Positions 36,501 to 45,753 of a DNA stretch of 64,000 nucleotides are shown in pieces. The DNA is taken from the NCBI RefSeq assembly GCF_900114995.1, contig NZ_FOUX01000001.1, forward strand, positions 2,046,001-2,110,000, in the 5' to 3' direction. The translations under genes and the position numbers were made by a program. Within the stretch, counting starts at the first letter, position 1; each line of letters starts with the position of its first letter. This DNA comes from Chitinophaga sp. YR627 (GTDB lineage: Bacteria; Bacteroidota; Bacteroidia; Chitinophagales; Chitinophagaceae). A model generated the notes under the pieces. That model was not told the origin of the DNA, did no database searches, and saw nothing but the letters and a program-made list of their open reading frames with translations.

Positions 36501-36908
36501 TGAAGAAGCTTTATCTGCCTCCGGTTTTTTGTCCATTTTATCTTTTTCCTCCAGCGGCTGGATCTTCACCATATTCAGGTGTTCCAGCGGCTCCAGTTTC
36601 AGCTGTTTTTTCCTAAATAGCTTTTCCAGGGTAAAGCGTAATGATTTATTATGTACATCTATACTATATATCTCTTTCCCCTCAAATGAACTATTGAGTA
36701 AAACGCTCGTTTGGGCCTGTAATGTGTCCAGAATAACAGACAGCGGCTGCCGTTTCATTGTAACGGACACAAGTTTGCCGTCCAGCATAGGGCTATGCTG
36801 TGCACGAACACCTTCAGTAAGCAACAATGACAAAAACAGCAGCACGAGATATAGGATGCTGGCATATTTCTCCTGAAGTCGCATATGACGTACATAAAAA
36901 TGCTTCAT
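33525..36908 (-). CDS. SusC/RagA-family TonB-dependent transducer with STN domain
   Basis: 1127 aa. Signal peptide (about 1-36), STN domain (~45-100: PLSVILDTLQAQTSVLLNSS), carboxypeptidase-regulatory-like domain (~145-215: ITGKVIDEDGSSLPGTTIQV), plug domain (~225-350: GVTVVGYMGNSNRYSSGSVS, GANGVVIINTKKGEKGK) and a large TonB barrel ending VALGVRASF. The STN domain marks it as a transducer that signals to a FecR/ECF pair, and exactly such a pair lies divergently upstream. It imports a glycan or peptide through the SusD partner. Confidence 0.95.
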   Translation of the reverse strand: MKHFYVRHMRLQEKYASILYLVLLFLSLLLTEGVRAQHSPMLDGKLVSVTMKRQPLSVILDTLQAQTSVLLNSSFEGKEIYSIDVHNKSLRFTLEKLFRKKQLKLEPLEHLNMVKIQPLEEKDKMDKKPEADKASSSEITVSVSHYRITGKVIDEDGSSLPGTTIQVKGKKEGASSDTAGNFSFLSTEAKPHVLITFMGYEGQERLLQSGQKEVIILRQADNSLDGVTVVGYMGNSNRYSSGSVSKVTAKEIEGRPTGNPLLSLQGRIPGMVITQSSGVTGAAIKVNLRGINSLFNGSDPLYIVNGTQLPGYGERINQLPSIASQSEEGGISPFTIFGLYDIESMYILKDAVATAAYGSRGANGVVIINTKKGEKGKLKVTLDYMYGINAVSSKLSLLNTRQYISMRKEAFRNDTIDPNDIPGTPGYAPDLTLWDTTRYTDWQKMLRGRLAGMNDLNISISGGTKYTRLLLSTGIYREGTVYSKDMSYLRSTINLAADHQSKDARFKLGVYANYSVDNNQLFSPASSGEMLPPNAPKPYDAHHNLVWQEGGESFANPMAERLKRYSMVKNNLIVNVTPSYEILPDLRLKANIGLTGVNVYENSLLPIASQNPYTDSTVTGSSSFATGKYKSLMFDPVLQFAKHIKQGDFTLLGGYSFQYATSNISSVTGYGYTDDLYLRFPDKAPLKNNNFTPESSQYRYGAFFTQFNYKYNQKYILDMTFRRDGSSKFSPERRFGNFWATGVAWIFSKEKFFQPLNGFVRYGKLRSSIGVTGNDKIENYKYLDTWSPVSGGPYQGTSGLRPDALYNPAYSWETCRKIEFGLDLEFTPADMYASLVYFTNRSSNQLVRYNLPSQTGFNDILKNIDAAIRNSGWEFTFDATIIKSGDFKLFTGVNLTVPKSRLLRFEKLSTSAYYGSYVVGESVKVLNKLHVAGVDPATGLFVIQDKDGVSGYSVNDYQVIGHLDPSWFGGFRLGLSWKALELTLLGDFRKQLAPNYLYATYIRNALPGAPVNQAVEVLDRWGQYGDNAIYPRFSTMSGGDVYSDRTRIINSDKAYSDASFMKLRNVYIYYTLPPHLFTRLKLDNIRIYCKAQNLFTITRYQAGDPETASPFALPPLRTVALGVRASF

Positions 36909-37448
36909 TCAAAAAATATTCCCCATGATTTAAGACATAACTATAGCAGTGTATCGATGATGTACATTAATTAAAAAGAAGCGTTGGGGTTGCAATCGGT
37001 TGTTGACCTCTAATGGTTCATATATTACAATTCTCTTCACAGTGTTCCCCGCTTACAGGTTAGTACTGCTTACAATCTTAGTGTCAAATTTAACATGTAT
37101 TCTTTAGTCTGATAAAAAAATTATTTTTTTGATCGAAATCGGATTTTGGGTTTGTCTTAATATCAAAACTGTCCCCTCTAAAGTAACCAATTGTTACTTC
37201 CTATGGAACCCCTAAATTTATATTACTAGCATCCAAAACAGTAGAAGAAAAATGTATAGTACACGTTGGGAAATAACGATTAGATTGAAATATGAGCGTA
37301 CTGCCGGGATTTTTCGAAAGATATATCGAAATGCCAATTTGAGGGCTGTATGGATATCTCCCCCTCATGCTGACCTTTCTGTTTCCTCTTTTAATGAAAA
37401 TCGGGTAAACTCCAGTAATAGTGTGTTTACTAGTACTCACTAAACCAT
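36909..37448. promoter_or_regulatory. Divergent control region of susCD-like and sigma/anti-sigma genes
   Basis: 540 bp, AT-rich, no gene. It contains a 19-bp imperfect palindrome AAGTAACCAATTGTTACTT (37181-37199, arms AAGTAAC/GTTACTT) and a CAAATTTA (37085-37092), which is TAAATTTG on the minus strand and a possible -7 box for the SusC gene 177 bp downstream. ECF-sigma target boxes cannot be named. Confidence 0.5.
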
Positions 37449-37991
37449 ATGACATCTATGGAGAATATCGAGGATGCCAGATTGCTTTCAGACATCAAAA
37501 ATGGGTGTCAAAAGGCATTCGGCACACTTTATAGTAGATACGAAAGATTTCTCAGGGCCAAGATCACTTACCTCTTCGGGGATAATATTGAGGCTGAGGA
37601 AGTCGTACAGGATCTCTTTGTCGACTTCTGGGAAAAAAGAGAGCGGATAAACGTACATACGGACTGCCGCGGCTATCTGATGAGAGCAGCCATTAACCGC
37701 GCCAACAATAAACTCAGCAAAAGAAAAACAGACTATCACCGGGAGCAGAAATATTCCCGGGAGGCTCCCCCTTTTGATGATCCGTCGGCGCACAAGGATT
37801 CTCTCTCAAGCGAAGTAGTAATAGCTATGGATAAATACCTGCCTGCCGCCGATTCAAATATTATGAAGCAGGTCTATCTCGAAGGACGTAAACAACAGGA
37901 AGTGGCAGACGAATTAAATATCTCATTGCCAACTTTAAGAGGCGTTATCGTCAGGTCTGGCAAAGCATTGAGAAAAATATTTAAAAAATAA
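37449..37991 (+). CDS. ECF-type RNA polymerase sigma factor (FecI-like)
   Basis: 180 aa. Region 2 spans ~20-65 (AFGTLYSRYERFLRAKITYL, IEAEEVVQDLFVDFWEKRER) and region 4 ~125-175 (MKQVYLEGRKQQEVADELNI, LRGVIVRSGKALRKIF). A start at 37458 (MENIEDARLL) is possible. With the FecR gene 53 bp downstream and the STN-bearing SusC divergently upstream it forms a cell-surface signalling system: substrate binding outside releases this sigma to transcribe the transporter genes. Confidence 0.93.
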   Translation: MTSMENIEDARLLSDIKNGCQKAFGTLYSRYERFLRAKITYLFGDNIEAEEVVQDLFVDFWEKRERINVHTDCRGYLMRAAINRANNKLSKRKTDYHREQKYSREAPPFDDPSAHKDSLSSEVVIAMDKYLPAADSNIMKQVYLEGRKQQEVADELNISLPTLRGVIVRSGKALRKIFKK

Positions 37992-38044
37992 TCGGGTTTC
38001 TTGATCATTTTTCATTTTTAGTTCTGTCTTTTAAATACACAACC

Positions 38045-39163
38045 ATGGAAAATATGCCCCTGGAAATTGAAACCCTCATAATAGCAGAGATAGCACAGGC
38101 TATCACACCTGAAGAGCAGGCGCACCTGAATGAACTCAGAGATAATGATCCTGCCATACAGGTACTATCCGATAGATTATACGGGCAGTTGGGTGGACTT
38201 CATAAAAAGACAAATGAAGAGATTGAAGAGTCCGTCCGCCGTATCATTGCACGGGCAAACACCGGTAAAATATATAAACGCAGAAGCGTATTGGTCATGC
38301 TTCGCATCCCAGTCATCGCAGCAGCCAGCCTATTCGGCGTTTACATGCTGGCGACAAAAGGATATGAGTCTTACCTGAGTAAGATTCCCGAACTGGCCAG
38401 ACAGGCAGACGACGAAAGTACCTATCTGTTTGATGGCAACCGATGGATGTCTATTAAAGATGGAGAACTGAATATCACCAAAGATGGACAACTCTACAGT
38501 AATAATACCCGGCTGAACACACCGGAAAAAATGTTCACCAGATCCAATGCAGCAATACAGGTAGGCCGTAGAAAAACGCTCAGTATCAGACTGGCCGACG
38601 GCAGCAGTATTGTCGCAAATGCAGGATCAACAATCAGATTGCCGAAACGATTTGCCGACAAAGAAAGAAAAGTATTCATCAGCGGTGAAGCATACTGCGA
38701 TATCGCCTCCCGCGCCGGCCATCCATTCATTGTGACTTACCCAACCGGCAAAGTCGAAGTTTTAGGCACTGCTTTCAACGTCCGTACCTACGATAACGAA
38801 ACGCCCAGTGTCGCCGTCGTAGAGGGCCGGGTGAGAGTCGACAACAAAGGCGCTACTACCATCCTTTCTGAAGGACAAAAAGCGACCTACATAAAGGGCC
38901 GGTACAAAGTAGCCAGATTTGATGTCGACGTAGTCACCGCCTGGAAGAAAAACATCGTTTTCTTTCCAAACGCCAGTAAACAGGAGGTGGAAAGCGCCTT
39001 CGAGATTTACTACGGTAAAAAACTGTCAATCGACAGGGATTTTCCGGGAGGCATGGGCAGAATCAACATTGTGCGTAGTGAAAAAGAAAGTGAGTTCATA
39101 GATCAGCTGCCGCATGATCTCAAAGAAACGCCCAGTGATGACGGTATCCTGCACGTTCAATAA
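38045..39163 (+). CDS. FecR-family anti-sigma factor
   Basis: 372 aa. Short cytoplasmic part (1-85), one membrane helix (~86-105: VLVMLRIPVIAAASLFGVYM), FecR domain (~175-270: RKTLSIRLADGSSIVANAGS, GHPFIVTYPTGKVEVLGTAF) and a C-terminal DUF4974 part (~300-372, NIVFFPNASKQEVESAFEIY). The periplasmic part contacts the STN domain of the SusC transducer; the cytoplasmic part holds the ECF sigma factor encoded just upstream. Confidence 0.93.
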   Translation: MENMPLEIETLIIAEIAQAITPEEQAHLNELRDNDPAIQVLSDRLYGQLGGLHKKTNEEIEESVRRIIARANTGKIYKRRSVLVMLRIPVIAAASLFGVYMLATKGYESYLSKIPELARQADDESTYLFDGNRWMSIKDGELNITKDGQLYSNNTRLNTPEKMFTRSNAAIQVGRRKTLSIRLADGSSIVANAGSTIRLPKRFADKERKVFISGEAYCDIASRAGHPFIVTYPTGKVEVLGTAFNVRTYDNETPSVAVVEGRVRVDNKGATTILSEGQKATYIKGRYKVARFDVDVVTAWKKNIVFFPNASKQEVESAFEIYYGKKLSIDRDFPGGMGRINIVRSEKESEFIDQLPHDLKETPSDDGILHVQ

Positions 39164-39294
39164 GTTTATTCCCATGATGTACATATAATTCCTTGAAAAC
39201 TCTATTCCCCTCGAAAAAGCCATTATAATGAATAATGATTTTTCATCGGGCCATTGTATTGTTAACCTCAGTTTTATTTAGCTAGTAATCTTAT

Positions 39295-39325
39295 AGCCGG
39301 TAAGTTTCTTACCGGCTTCTTTTTT
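39295..39325 (+). terminator. Intrinsic terminator after the FecR gene
   Basis: AGCCGGTAAG (39295-39304), loop TTT, CTTACCGGCT (39308-39317), then TCTTTTTT. Near-ideal form. Confidence 0.9.
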
Positions 39326-39500
39326 GAGTATATACACCGCAAATCCCAATCTCTTTCACTGATAATCACCCATTTAACCTTCACCTCTATCCATATTAAA
39401 TAAATTCCTATTGCAAATACTACGATTTGCATAATTTCACACTTCGTGAAGTACGCCATATACGGTAAAGTATCCTTTAAATACTATTTGATGCCGTTTA

Positions 39501-39566
39501 GATATTTGTTATCCTACGTTAATCCTACGTTCATGAACGTAAGATTAACGTAGGATAACAAATATC
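39501..39566. repeat. 66-bp near-perfect palindrome with internal repeats
   Basis: Left arm 39501-39532 and right arm 39535-39566 are 32 nt each, complementary at 31 of 32 positions, with only AT between them. Each arm carries the unit TAC-GTT twice (CCTACGTTAATCCTACGTT). It lies in the 700-bp region between the FecR terminator and the chitinase gene. The structure would form a cruciform or long RNA hairpin; it has no T run. Confidence 0.92.
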
Positions 39567-39779
39567 AAAGCCTGATCTAAGCCTTGTCAGTTCCATTGAC
39601 CGATCCGTGTTGCAGCCATTAATACAACTTTTATTCCATTACATTTTTTTATACTCAAAATAACCGATTTGAAAAGCCATCAATTTACAACTGCCACGTA
39701 GCAGCACCTGTACCAAACTATTGTACAGCCATAGATTCCATTACAAAATCCTCCCTGAGCGCTTTCCGGGAGCCTGATA

Positions 39780-39807
39780 GTTATTGTCTGTACCAACCAG
39801 CAATAAC
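39780..39807 (+). promoter_or_regulatory. Inverted repeat upstream of the chitinase gene
   Basis: GTTATTG (39780-39786) and CAATAAC (39801-39807), 14 nt apart, about 54 bp before the chitinase start; the spacer includes CTGTACCAA, which also occurs at about 39708-39716. A candidate operator. The rest of 39164-39860 holds the FecR terminator and the 66-bp palindrome but no gene. Confidence 0.4.
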
Positions 39808-39860
39808 CATATCCATCCGGAAGATTTCCTTCATATAATCATTTAAACAACAGTTTGACT

Positions 39861-42266
39861 ATGCAAAAACTGAAGCTACTGTTTCTTGCAGCTTTCTCGA
39901 TGTTTTCGATGAAAACATTTGCACAACAGTCCTGCTACAACGTAGTAGGCTACTACCCCTCCTGGGTAGCCGGTGGGAACTATTATATCAATAGTCCTTC
40001 GAAAATTGACTACAGCAGGTACACGCACATTTGCTACGCCTTTTCCATCCCCGACGGGAACGGAAATATGTCGTCCGTTGACAACGCCTCCGCATTGAGA
40101 GACCTTGTCAGCCGTGGACACGCAGCAAACGTAAAAGTACTATTATCCGTTGGTGGCTGGCTGACCTCCTCACCATCCAACACGCCATTTGAGGCAATTT
40201 CAACAAATGCCACAGCGATCAACAATTTCGTTAACGCCTGTGCAAACATGGTCACCACCTATAACCTGGATGGTATCGATCTGGATTGGGAATACCCAAC
40301 ATCCAAAACCAGGTGGAACGCTGTCGCAGTTCCATTAGGTAACCGGCTCCATAGCATGGGTAAACTGTTTACCGCCGCTGTATCAGAAAGCGGTAACAAC
40401 AATGGTAACAACTATGATAACGTCACCATGCTGGACCTGGTAAACATCATGTGTTACGGTAACGATGCCCTGGCCAGCAGCGCGATGTCTTACTGGACCT
40501 CCCGCGGCGTACCGCAGAACAAAAGAATGCTGGGCGTTCCTTTCTACAGCTCCGACAATAACAGCGCGGAACACGTTAGAAAAGCCAATATGGCGAAAAC
40601 TACCGGCGGTGGTATCATGATCTGGGATATCGCATCTGAATACGGCGATATCAACGCGATCTACAACACGCTTGGCACCATCTGTAAAGGAGATGTCAAT
40701 CCGGTACCACAGAACCTTGCCTCTAACAAACGCGTAGTAGTATCCTCCACTGAAGTCAGCACTACTACCAGCACTGTAGCCTCCAATGCAACAGATGGTA
40801 ACTACGGTACACGCTGGTCTTCCACGTTCTCTGATCCACAATGGTTATATGTTGATCTGGGCGCCACTTACAACGTCAACAGGGTGAAGATCACCTGGGA
40901 AGCTGCCTATGCCAGCGCCTATGATATCCAGATCTCTGCTGACTCCATCAACTGGTCTCCGCTGAGATCAATCACCGGTAATACCACACTCGTAAATGAT
41001 GTGACCGGACTCGCTGGTACCGGCCGTTATGTACGTATCAATGGTACAACAAGAGCAACTGCCTATGGTTATTCTATCTACGAACTGGAAGTATACGGTA
41101 ATGCAGTCGTATCTCAGACACCATATGGTGGTTCCAACTGGGCAATTCCTGGTAAAATAGAAGCGGAAAACTACGATAACGGTGGAGAAGGTGTTGCTTA
41201 TCATGACCTGACACCTGCTAATCAGGGTGGTCAGTATCGTACTGCTGAAGCGGTTGACATCGAAACATGTAACGAAGGTGGCTACAACCTCAGTTATGTG
41301 CAGAACGGTGAATGGTTTGAATACACCGTAAATGTAAACACTGCCGGTGTATACACCTTACAGGCCAGGGTAGCAACCAATGCTGCGGGTAAATCATTCC
41401 ACATAGAACTGGACGGACAAAACATCTCTGGTCCGATTGCTATTCCTAATACAGGTGACTGGCAGACATGGACCACTGTCAATGTCACAACTCCAGCCCT
41501 CACTACCGGTACCAAAGTATTACGACTGGTAGTTGATGCTGCTGAGTTCAACATCAACTGGCTCAATTTCACCTTGCAGTCCGACAACATCGCGGCTAAT
41601 AAAACAGTCAGCGCATCTTCTGTAGAACCTGAAACGGATTTCTCTGCTATTAAGGCTTTCGATGGTGATGCCACTACCACACGCTGGTCTTCTGCCTATA
41701 CAGACAGTGAATGGATAGCGGTTGATCTGGGTACAACGCAGAGCGTTTCTAAAGTAGTGCTCAAATGGGAAAATGCATTTGCAAGCGCTTATCGTATAGA
41801 AACATCGCTGGATAACAGCAACTGGTCCGTACAGAAAGAAGTAACAGACGGCGCAGTGGGAACAGCTACTATCAGCTTCCCTGCTGTTAACGCACGCTAT
41901 GTAAGAATGCATGGTGTTAAACGAGGTACACCATACGGCTACTCTATCTGGGAATTTGAAGTATATCCTGCTCCGGCAGCCGGCAGACAAACCATTGCTG
42001 CTATCAATCCGGAAAAAGCAGTCACTGCAAAACCAGCATTATTTGCCGTAAACATCTGGCCAAACCCTGCATCAGATGTATTAACAGTACAGACCAAAGG
42101 CGCAGCGCCACTGGCAGTATTAAAAGCATACAGCATCGATGGCAGAGTGGTTTATCAGTCTAAAGTAAATGGTGCAAACCAGGTACAGGTAAACGTCTCC
42201 GGATGGCCTAAAGGTATCTATGTTATCGAAGTGGGTGATAGCAGAAAGAAAGTAGTAGTAGAATAA
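39861..42266 (+). CDS. Secreted multidomain GH18 chitinase with T9SS sorting domain
   Basis: 801 aa from the ATG at 39861 (the frame is open 6 bases upstream via TTG). Signal peptide 1-21; GH18 barrel ~25-275 with catalytic motif DGIDLDWE (D137, D140, D142, E144, all present); a first F5/8-type C (discoidin-like) domain ~280-415; a CBM6-like domain ~420-570 (IPGKIEAENYDNGGEGVAYH, NGEWFEYTVNVNTAG); a second F5/8-type C domain ~575-705, about the same as the first; and a C-terminal type IX sorting domain ~720-801 (IWPNPASDVLTVQ, GIYVIEVGDSRKKVVVE). It should cleave chitin extracellularly or on the cell surface. It is downstream of the SusC/SusD, sigma and FecR locus, a common setting for glycan use. 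The short barrel is typical of bacterial GH18 of the endo kind. Confidence 0.94.
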   Translation: MQKLKLLFLAAFSMFSMKTFAQQSCYNVVGYYPSWVAGGNYYINSPSKIDYSRYTHICYAFSIPDGNGNMSSVDNASALRDLVSRGHAANVKVLLSVGGWLTSSPSNTPFEAISTNATAINNFVNACANMVTTYNLDGIDLDWEYPTSKTRWNAVAVPLGNRLHSMGKLFTAAVSESGNNNGNNYDNVTMLDLVNIMCYGNDALASSAMSYWTSRGVPQNKRMLGVPFYSSDNNSAEHVRKANMAKTTGGGIMIWDIASEYGDINAIYNTLGTICKGDVNPVPQNLASNKRVVVSSTEVSTTTSTVASNATDGNYGTRWSSTFSDPQWLYVDLGATYNVNRVKITWEAAYASAYDIQISADSINWSPLRSITGNTTLVNDVTGLAGTGRYVRINGTTRATAYGYSIYELEVYGNAVVSQTPYGGSNWAIPGKIEAENYDNGGEGVAYHDLTPANQGGQYRTAEAVDIETCNEGGYNLSYVQNGEWFEYTVNVNTAGVYTLQARVATNAAGKSFHIELDGQNISGPIAIPNTGDWQTWTTVNVTTPALTTGTKVLRLVVDAAEFNINWLNFTLQSDNIAANKTVSASSVEPETDFSAIKAFDGDATTTRWSSAYTDSEWIAVDLGTTQSVSKVVLKWENAFASAYRIETSLDNSNWSVQKEVTDGAVGTATISFPAVNARYVRMHGVKRGTPYGYSIWEFEVYPAPAAGRQTIAAINPEKAVTAKPALFAVNIWPNPASDVLTVQTKGAAPLAVLKAYSIDGRVVYQSKVNGANQVQVNVSGWPKGIYVIEVGDSRKKVVVE

Positions 42267-42291
42267 GAGTGAAGATTAATTATTAAGATCG

Positions 42292-42319
42292 CCGGACAAG
42301 ATCAGTTGATCTTGTCCGG
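42292..42319. terminator. Hairpin after the chitinase gene
   Basis: CCGGACAAGATCA (42292-42304) pairs perfectly with TGATCTTGTCCGG (42307-42319) over a 2-nt loop; TTTC follows. Shared with the convergent AraC gene. Confidence 0.8.
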
Positions 42320-42487
42320 TTTCGCTACATGGATTGTCCGGGGATGATCTGCAGAGGTAAACACCAGTATCCCGGCATAACAGGCTCCAATGTCAGCTGT
42401 ACATCTTCTCCCATCCTAACCTTATCATAGTTAAATGCAGGCGGTTGCAATACCAGCAGGATATCAGGTAAATGTAAATAAATTCAT

Positions 42488-43384
42488 TTAATTCATCGTC
42501 CGGTAATCATGCGGTGTAACGCCTGTTTTTTGCTTGAATAAACGGGTGAAATGCTGCGGGTATTTAAAGCCTAGTTCATAAGCGATTTCACTCACAGATC
42601 TATTCGTATCAAACACTCTCTCTTTCGCCACATCTATGACCTTTGCCTGAATGTATTCCTGCGCAGATCTGCCGGTTTCTTTCTTCACCAGGTCACCAAA
42701 ATAATTGGGGGATAAATGCAGGGCTTCGGCACAATAAGCTACGGAAGGTAAGCCTTCGTGCTGCGGTTTATCGGATGAAAAATAGCTTTTTAATAAGTAT
42801 TCAAACCGTTCCAGGATTCCTTTGTTTGCATTGTCGCGCGTAATGAACTGGCGATCATAAAAACGGATACAATAATTGAGCAGCAACTCGATGTTGGATG
42901 CAATCAGCATTTTACTGTGCTTGTCTATATTTTGCGCTAGTTCATACTCGATCTTTGAGAAGCAATCAATCACAATACTTTTCTCTTTATCCGACAGGTG
43001 AAGCGCCTCATTTACATCATACGAAAAGAAAGAATAATCCTGAATGTGTCTGCCCAATGGAGTGCCATTGATCAGGTCGGGATGAAAGAGCAATACCCAG
43101 CCTTTCAGCGCAAATGGTTCAACACCGGGTTGCACACCTACTACCTGTCCTGGCGCTACAAATATCAGACTCCCCTCCTGATAGTCATAGTCCTTTCTGC
43201 CATAGCGCAATTTACCACAGTTCAGTTCTTTCAGACCCACCGCATACAAACCAAAATTGAATGATCTGGCGGGCATCGGTTGCGCCGTCGAAAGGTCGAT
43301 CACTGTAACCAGCGGATGTTTGGTAGCTACGCCCCGCATAGTATTGTATTGCGCAATGCTGGCGATTTTTACGATCTCTTCCAT
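42488..43384 (-). CDS. AraC-family transcriptional regulator
   Basis: 298 aa. Sensor part ~1-180 with cupin-like strands, and the C-terminal HTH pair ~205-298: EALHLSPNYFGDLVKKETGR and SVSEIAYELGFKYPQHFTRL, ending FKQKTGVTPHDYR. It diverges from an aldo-keto reductase gene with a palindrome (43446-43462) between them, so it probably regulates itself and the two reductases. Confidence 0.93.
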   Translation of the reverse strand: MEEIVKIASIAQYNTMRGVATKHPLVTVIDLSTAQPMPARSFNFGLYAVGLKELNCGKLRYGRKDYDYQEGSLIFVAPGQVVGVQPGVEPFALKGWVLLFHPDLINGTPLGRHIQDYSFFSYDVNEALHLSDKEKSIVIDCFSKIEYELAQNIDKHSKMLIASNIELLLNYCIRFYDRQFITRDNANKGILERFEYLLKSYFSSDKPQHEGLPSVAYCAEALHLSPNYFGDLVKKETGRSAQEYIQAKVIDVAKERVFDTNRSVSEIAYELGFKYPQHFTRLFKQKTGVTPHDYRTMN

Positions 43385-43445
43385 ACCCTATTCTTTTATC
43401 GCTACAAAAATACAGCTTCCATAGATCCTTTTTCATACCGGTCCC

Positions 43446-44517
<1,072 letters not shown>

Positions 44518-44542
44518 ATAACATACAGATAGTTACAAAGTG

Positions 44543-45343
44543 ATGAACATAACATTAAATAACGGCATAAAAATGCCGCTGCTTGGTTTTGGTACCTATT
44601 TGCTTCGGGACGGTTCAGCGTGCGAACATGCTGTGCTGCATGCCTTGAATACCGGCTACAGACTGATCGACACCGCTGCGGCATACCATAATGAGGAATC
44701 AGTGGGCAACGCGATTAAAAAAAGTAAGGTCAAACGGGAAGAGATCTTTGTGACCACAAAATTTTTGCCGGCAGATGCAGGATATGAAAAAGCAAAGCGC
44801 GCCTTTGAAACATCGCTAAAAAATCTGGGGCTTGACTATATTGATCTATACCTGATCCATCTCCCACAGGGAGACGTAAATGCCTCCTGGACAGCAATGG
44901 AAGAATTGTATAAAGAAGATAAAGTAAGGGCTATAGGTGTAAGCAATTTCAATATAGATCAGGTGCAGGATTTAATGAAGCAACATAGTATAATACCAGC
45001 AGTCAACCAGGTGGAGACACATCCATTCTCCCAAAAAACAGACATGCAGAAAGCCTTAAAATCACAAGGCATTCAGCTGGAATCCTGGGCCCCGTTTGCT
45101 CAGGGTAAAAACAATCTTTTTAATAATGAACTTTTAAAAACACTTTCAGAAAAGTATAATAAGAGCATTGCACAGGTGGTGCTGCGATGGTTAATTCAAA
45201 AAGAAATCGTAGTTATTCCGAAATCAGCAAATGAGAAAAGGATCATTGAAAATTTCAATGTATTTGACTTTGAGTTGTGTGCGGATGATATGATAACTAT
45301 GAAATCGCTGGATAGAGGTGGTGGACTTATCTATCACGTTTAA
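44543..45343 (+). CDS. Aldo/keto reductase (AKR5/2,5-diketogluconate reductase-like)
   Basis: 266 aa from MNITLNNGIKMPLLGFGTYL. Motifs: DTAAAYHNEESVGNAI (Asp and Tyr), TTKFLPADAGY (Lys), YLIHLPQGD (His) and VVIPKSANEKRIIENFNVFD at the C-terminus. Together with the preceding reductase it forms a two-gene unit controlled by the divergent AraC gene. Ends in a bidirectional terminator. Confidence 0.93.
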   Translation: MNITLNNGIKMPLLGFGTYLLRDGSACEHAVLHALNTGYRLIDTAAAYHNEESVGNAIKKSKVKREEIFVTTKFLPADAGYEKAKRAFETSLKNLGLDYIDLYLIHLPQGDVNASWTAMEELYKEDKVRAIGVSNFNIDQVQDLMKQHSIIPAVNQVETHPFSQKTDMQKALKSQGIQLESWAPFAQGKNNLFNNELLKTLSEKYNKSIAQVVLRWLIQKEIVVIPKSANEKRIIENFNVFDFELCADDMITMKSLDRGGGLIYHV

Positions 45344-45387
45344 AAAGAGGGACCTACCCAGGCTTGGCTTACGCTTCAAAACAAAAA

Positions 45388-45414
45388 AGCCGGAGAGATC
45401 ATCTCCGGCTTTTT
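45388..45414. terminator. Bidirectional intrinsic terminator
   Basis: AGCCGGAGA (45388-45396), 5-nt loop, TCTCCGGCT (45402-45410), followed by TTTT on the plus strand and preceded by A6 (T6 on the minus strand). Serves the aldo-keto reductase genes and, in the other direction, tRNA-Arg. Confidence 0.88.
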
Positions 45415-45445
45415 ACAATTTCCTCCAGATAGGAGAAAGATGTTG

Positions 45446-45519
45446 TGACCTCGTCTGGATTCAAACCAGAAACCTTCTGATCCGTAGTCAGATGCTCTAT
45501 TCAGTTGAGCTACGAAGCC
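45446..45519 (-). tRNA. tRNA-Arg(ACG), copy 1
   Basis: 74-nt cloverleaf on the minus strand: acceptor GGCTTCG / CGAGGTC (with G-U pairs), D stem GCTC/GAGC with 9-nt loop AACTGAATA, anticodon stem TCTGA/TCAGA with loop CTACGGA (anticodon ACG), 5-nt variable loop, T stem TCTGG/CCAGA with loop TTTGAAT, discriminator A. ACG with A34 expected to be converted to inosine reads the CGN codons. The D-loop has G18 followed by A19, and T-loop position 56 is T, instead of the near-universal G19 and C56. The same gene recurs at 60539-60612. Confidence 0.95.
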
Positions 45520-45753
45520 ATTTCCCATGTTGGGATTGCAAAAGTAGACAAAAAATCGAAAACACCAAAAACTATCTCAGCTTTTTTTCAAAAATACCAC
45601 TGCTTCCCACTATAAAGATAACCTTTCCGCTACTCAGCACCAAAGATCTTAACAATACAACCAGCCTCTTCCAGACAATCTTTGGCCCATTCGATTCTTT
45701 TAACTTATTTGCGCCAGATAATAACCCTCCATCCTGCCAACCAGGAAAACAAT

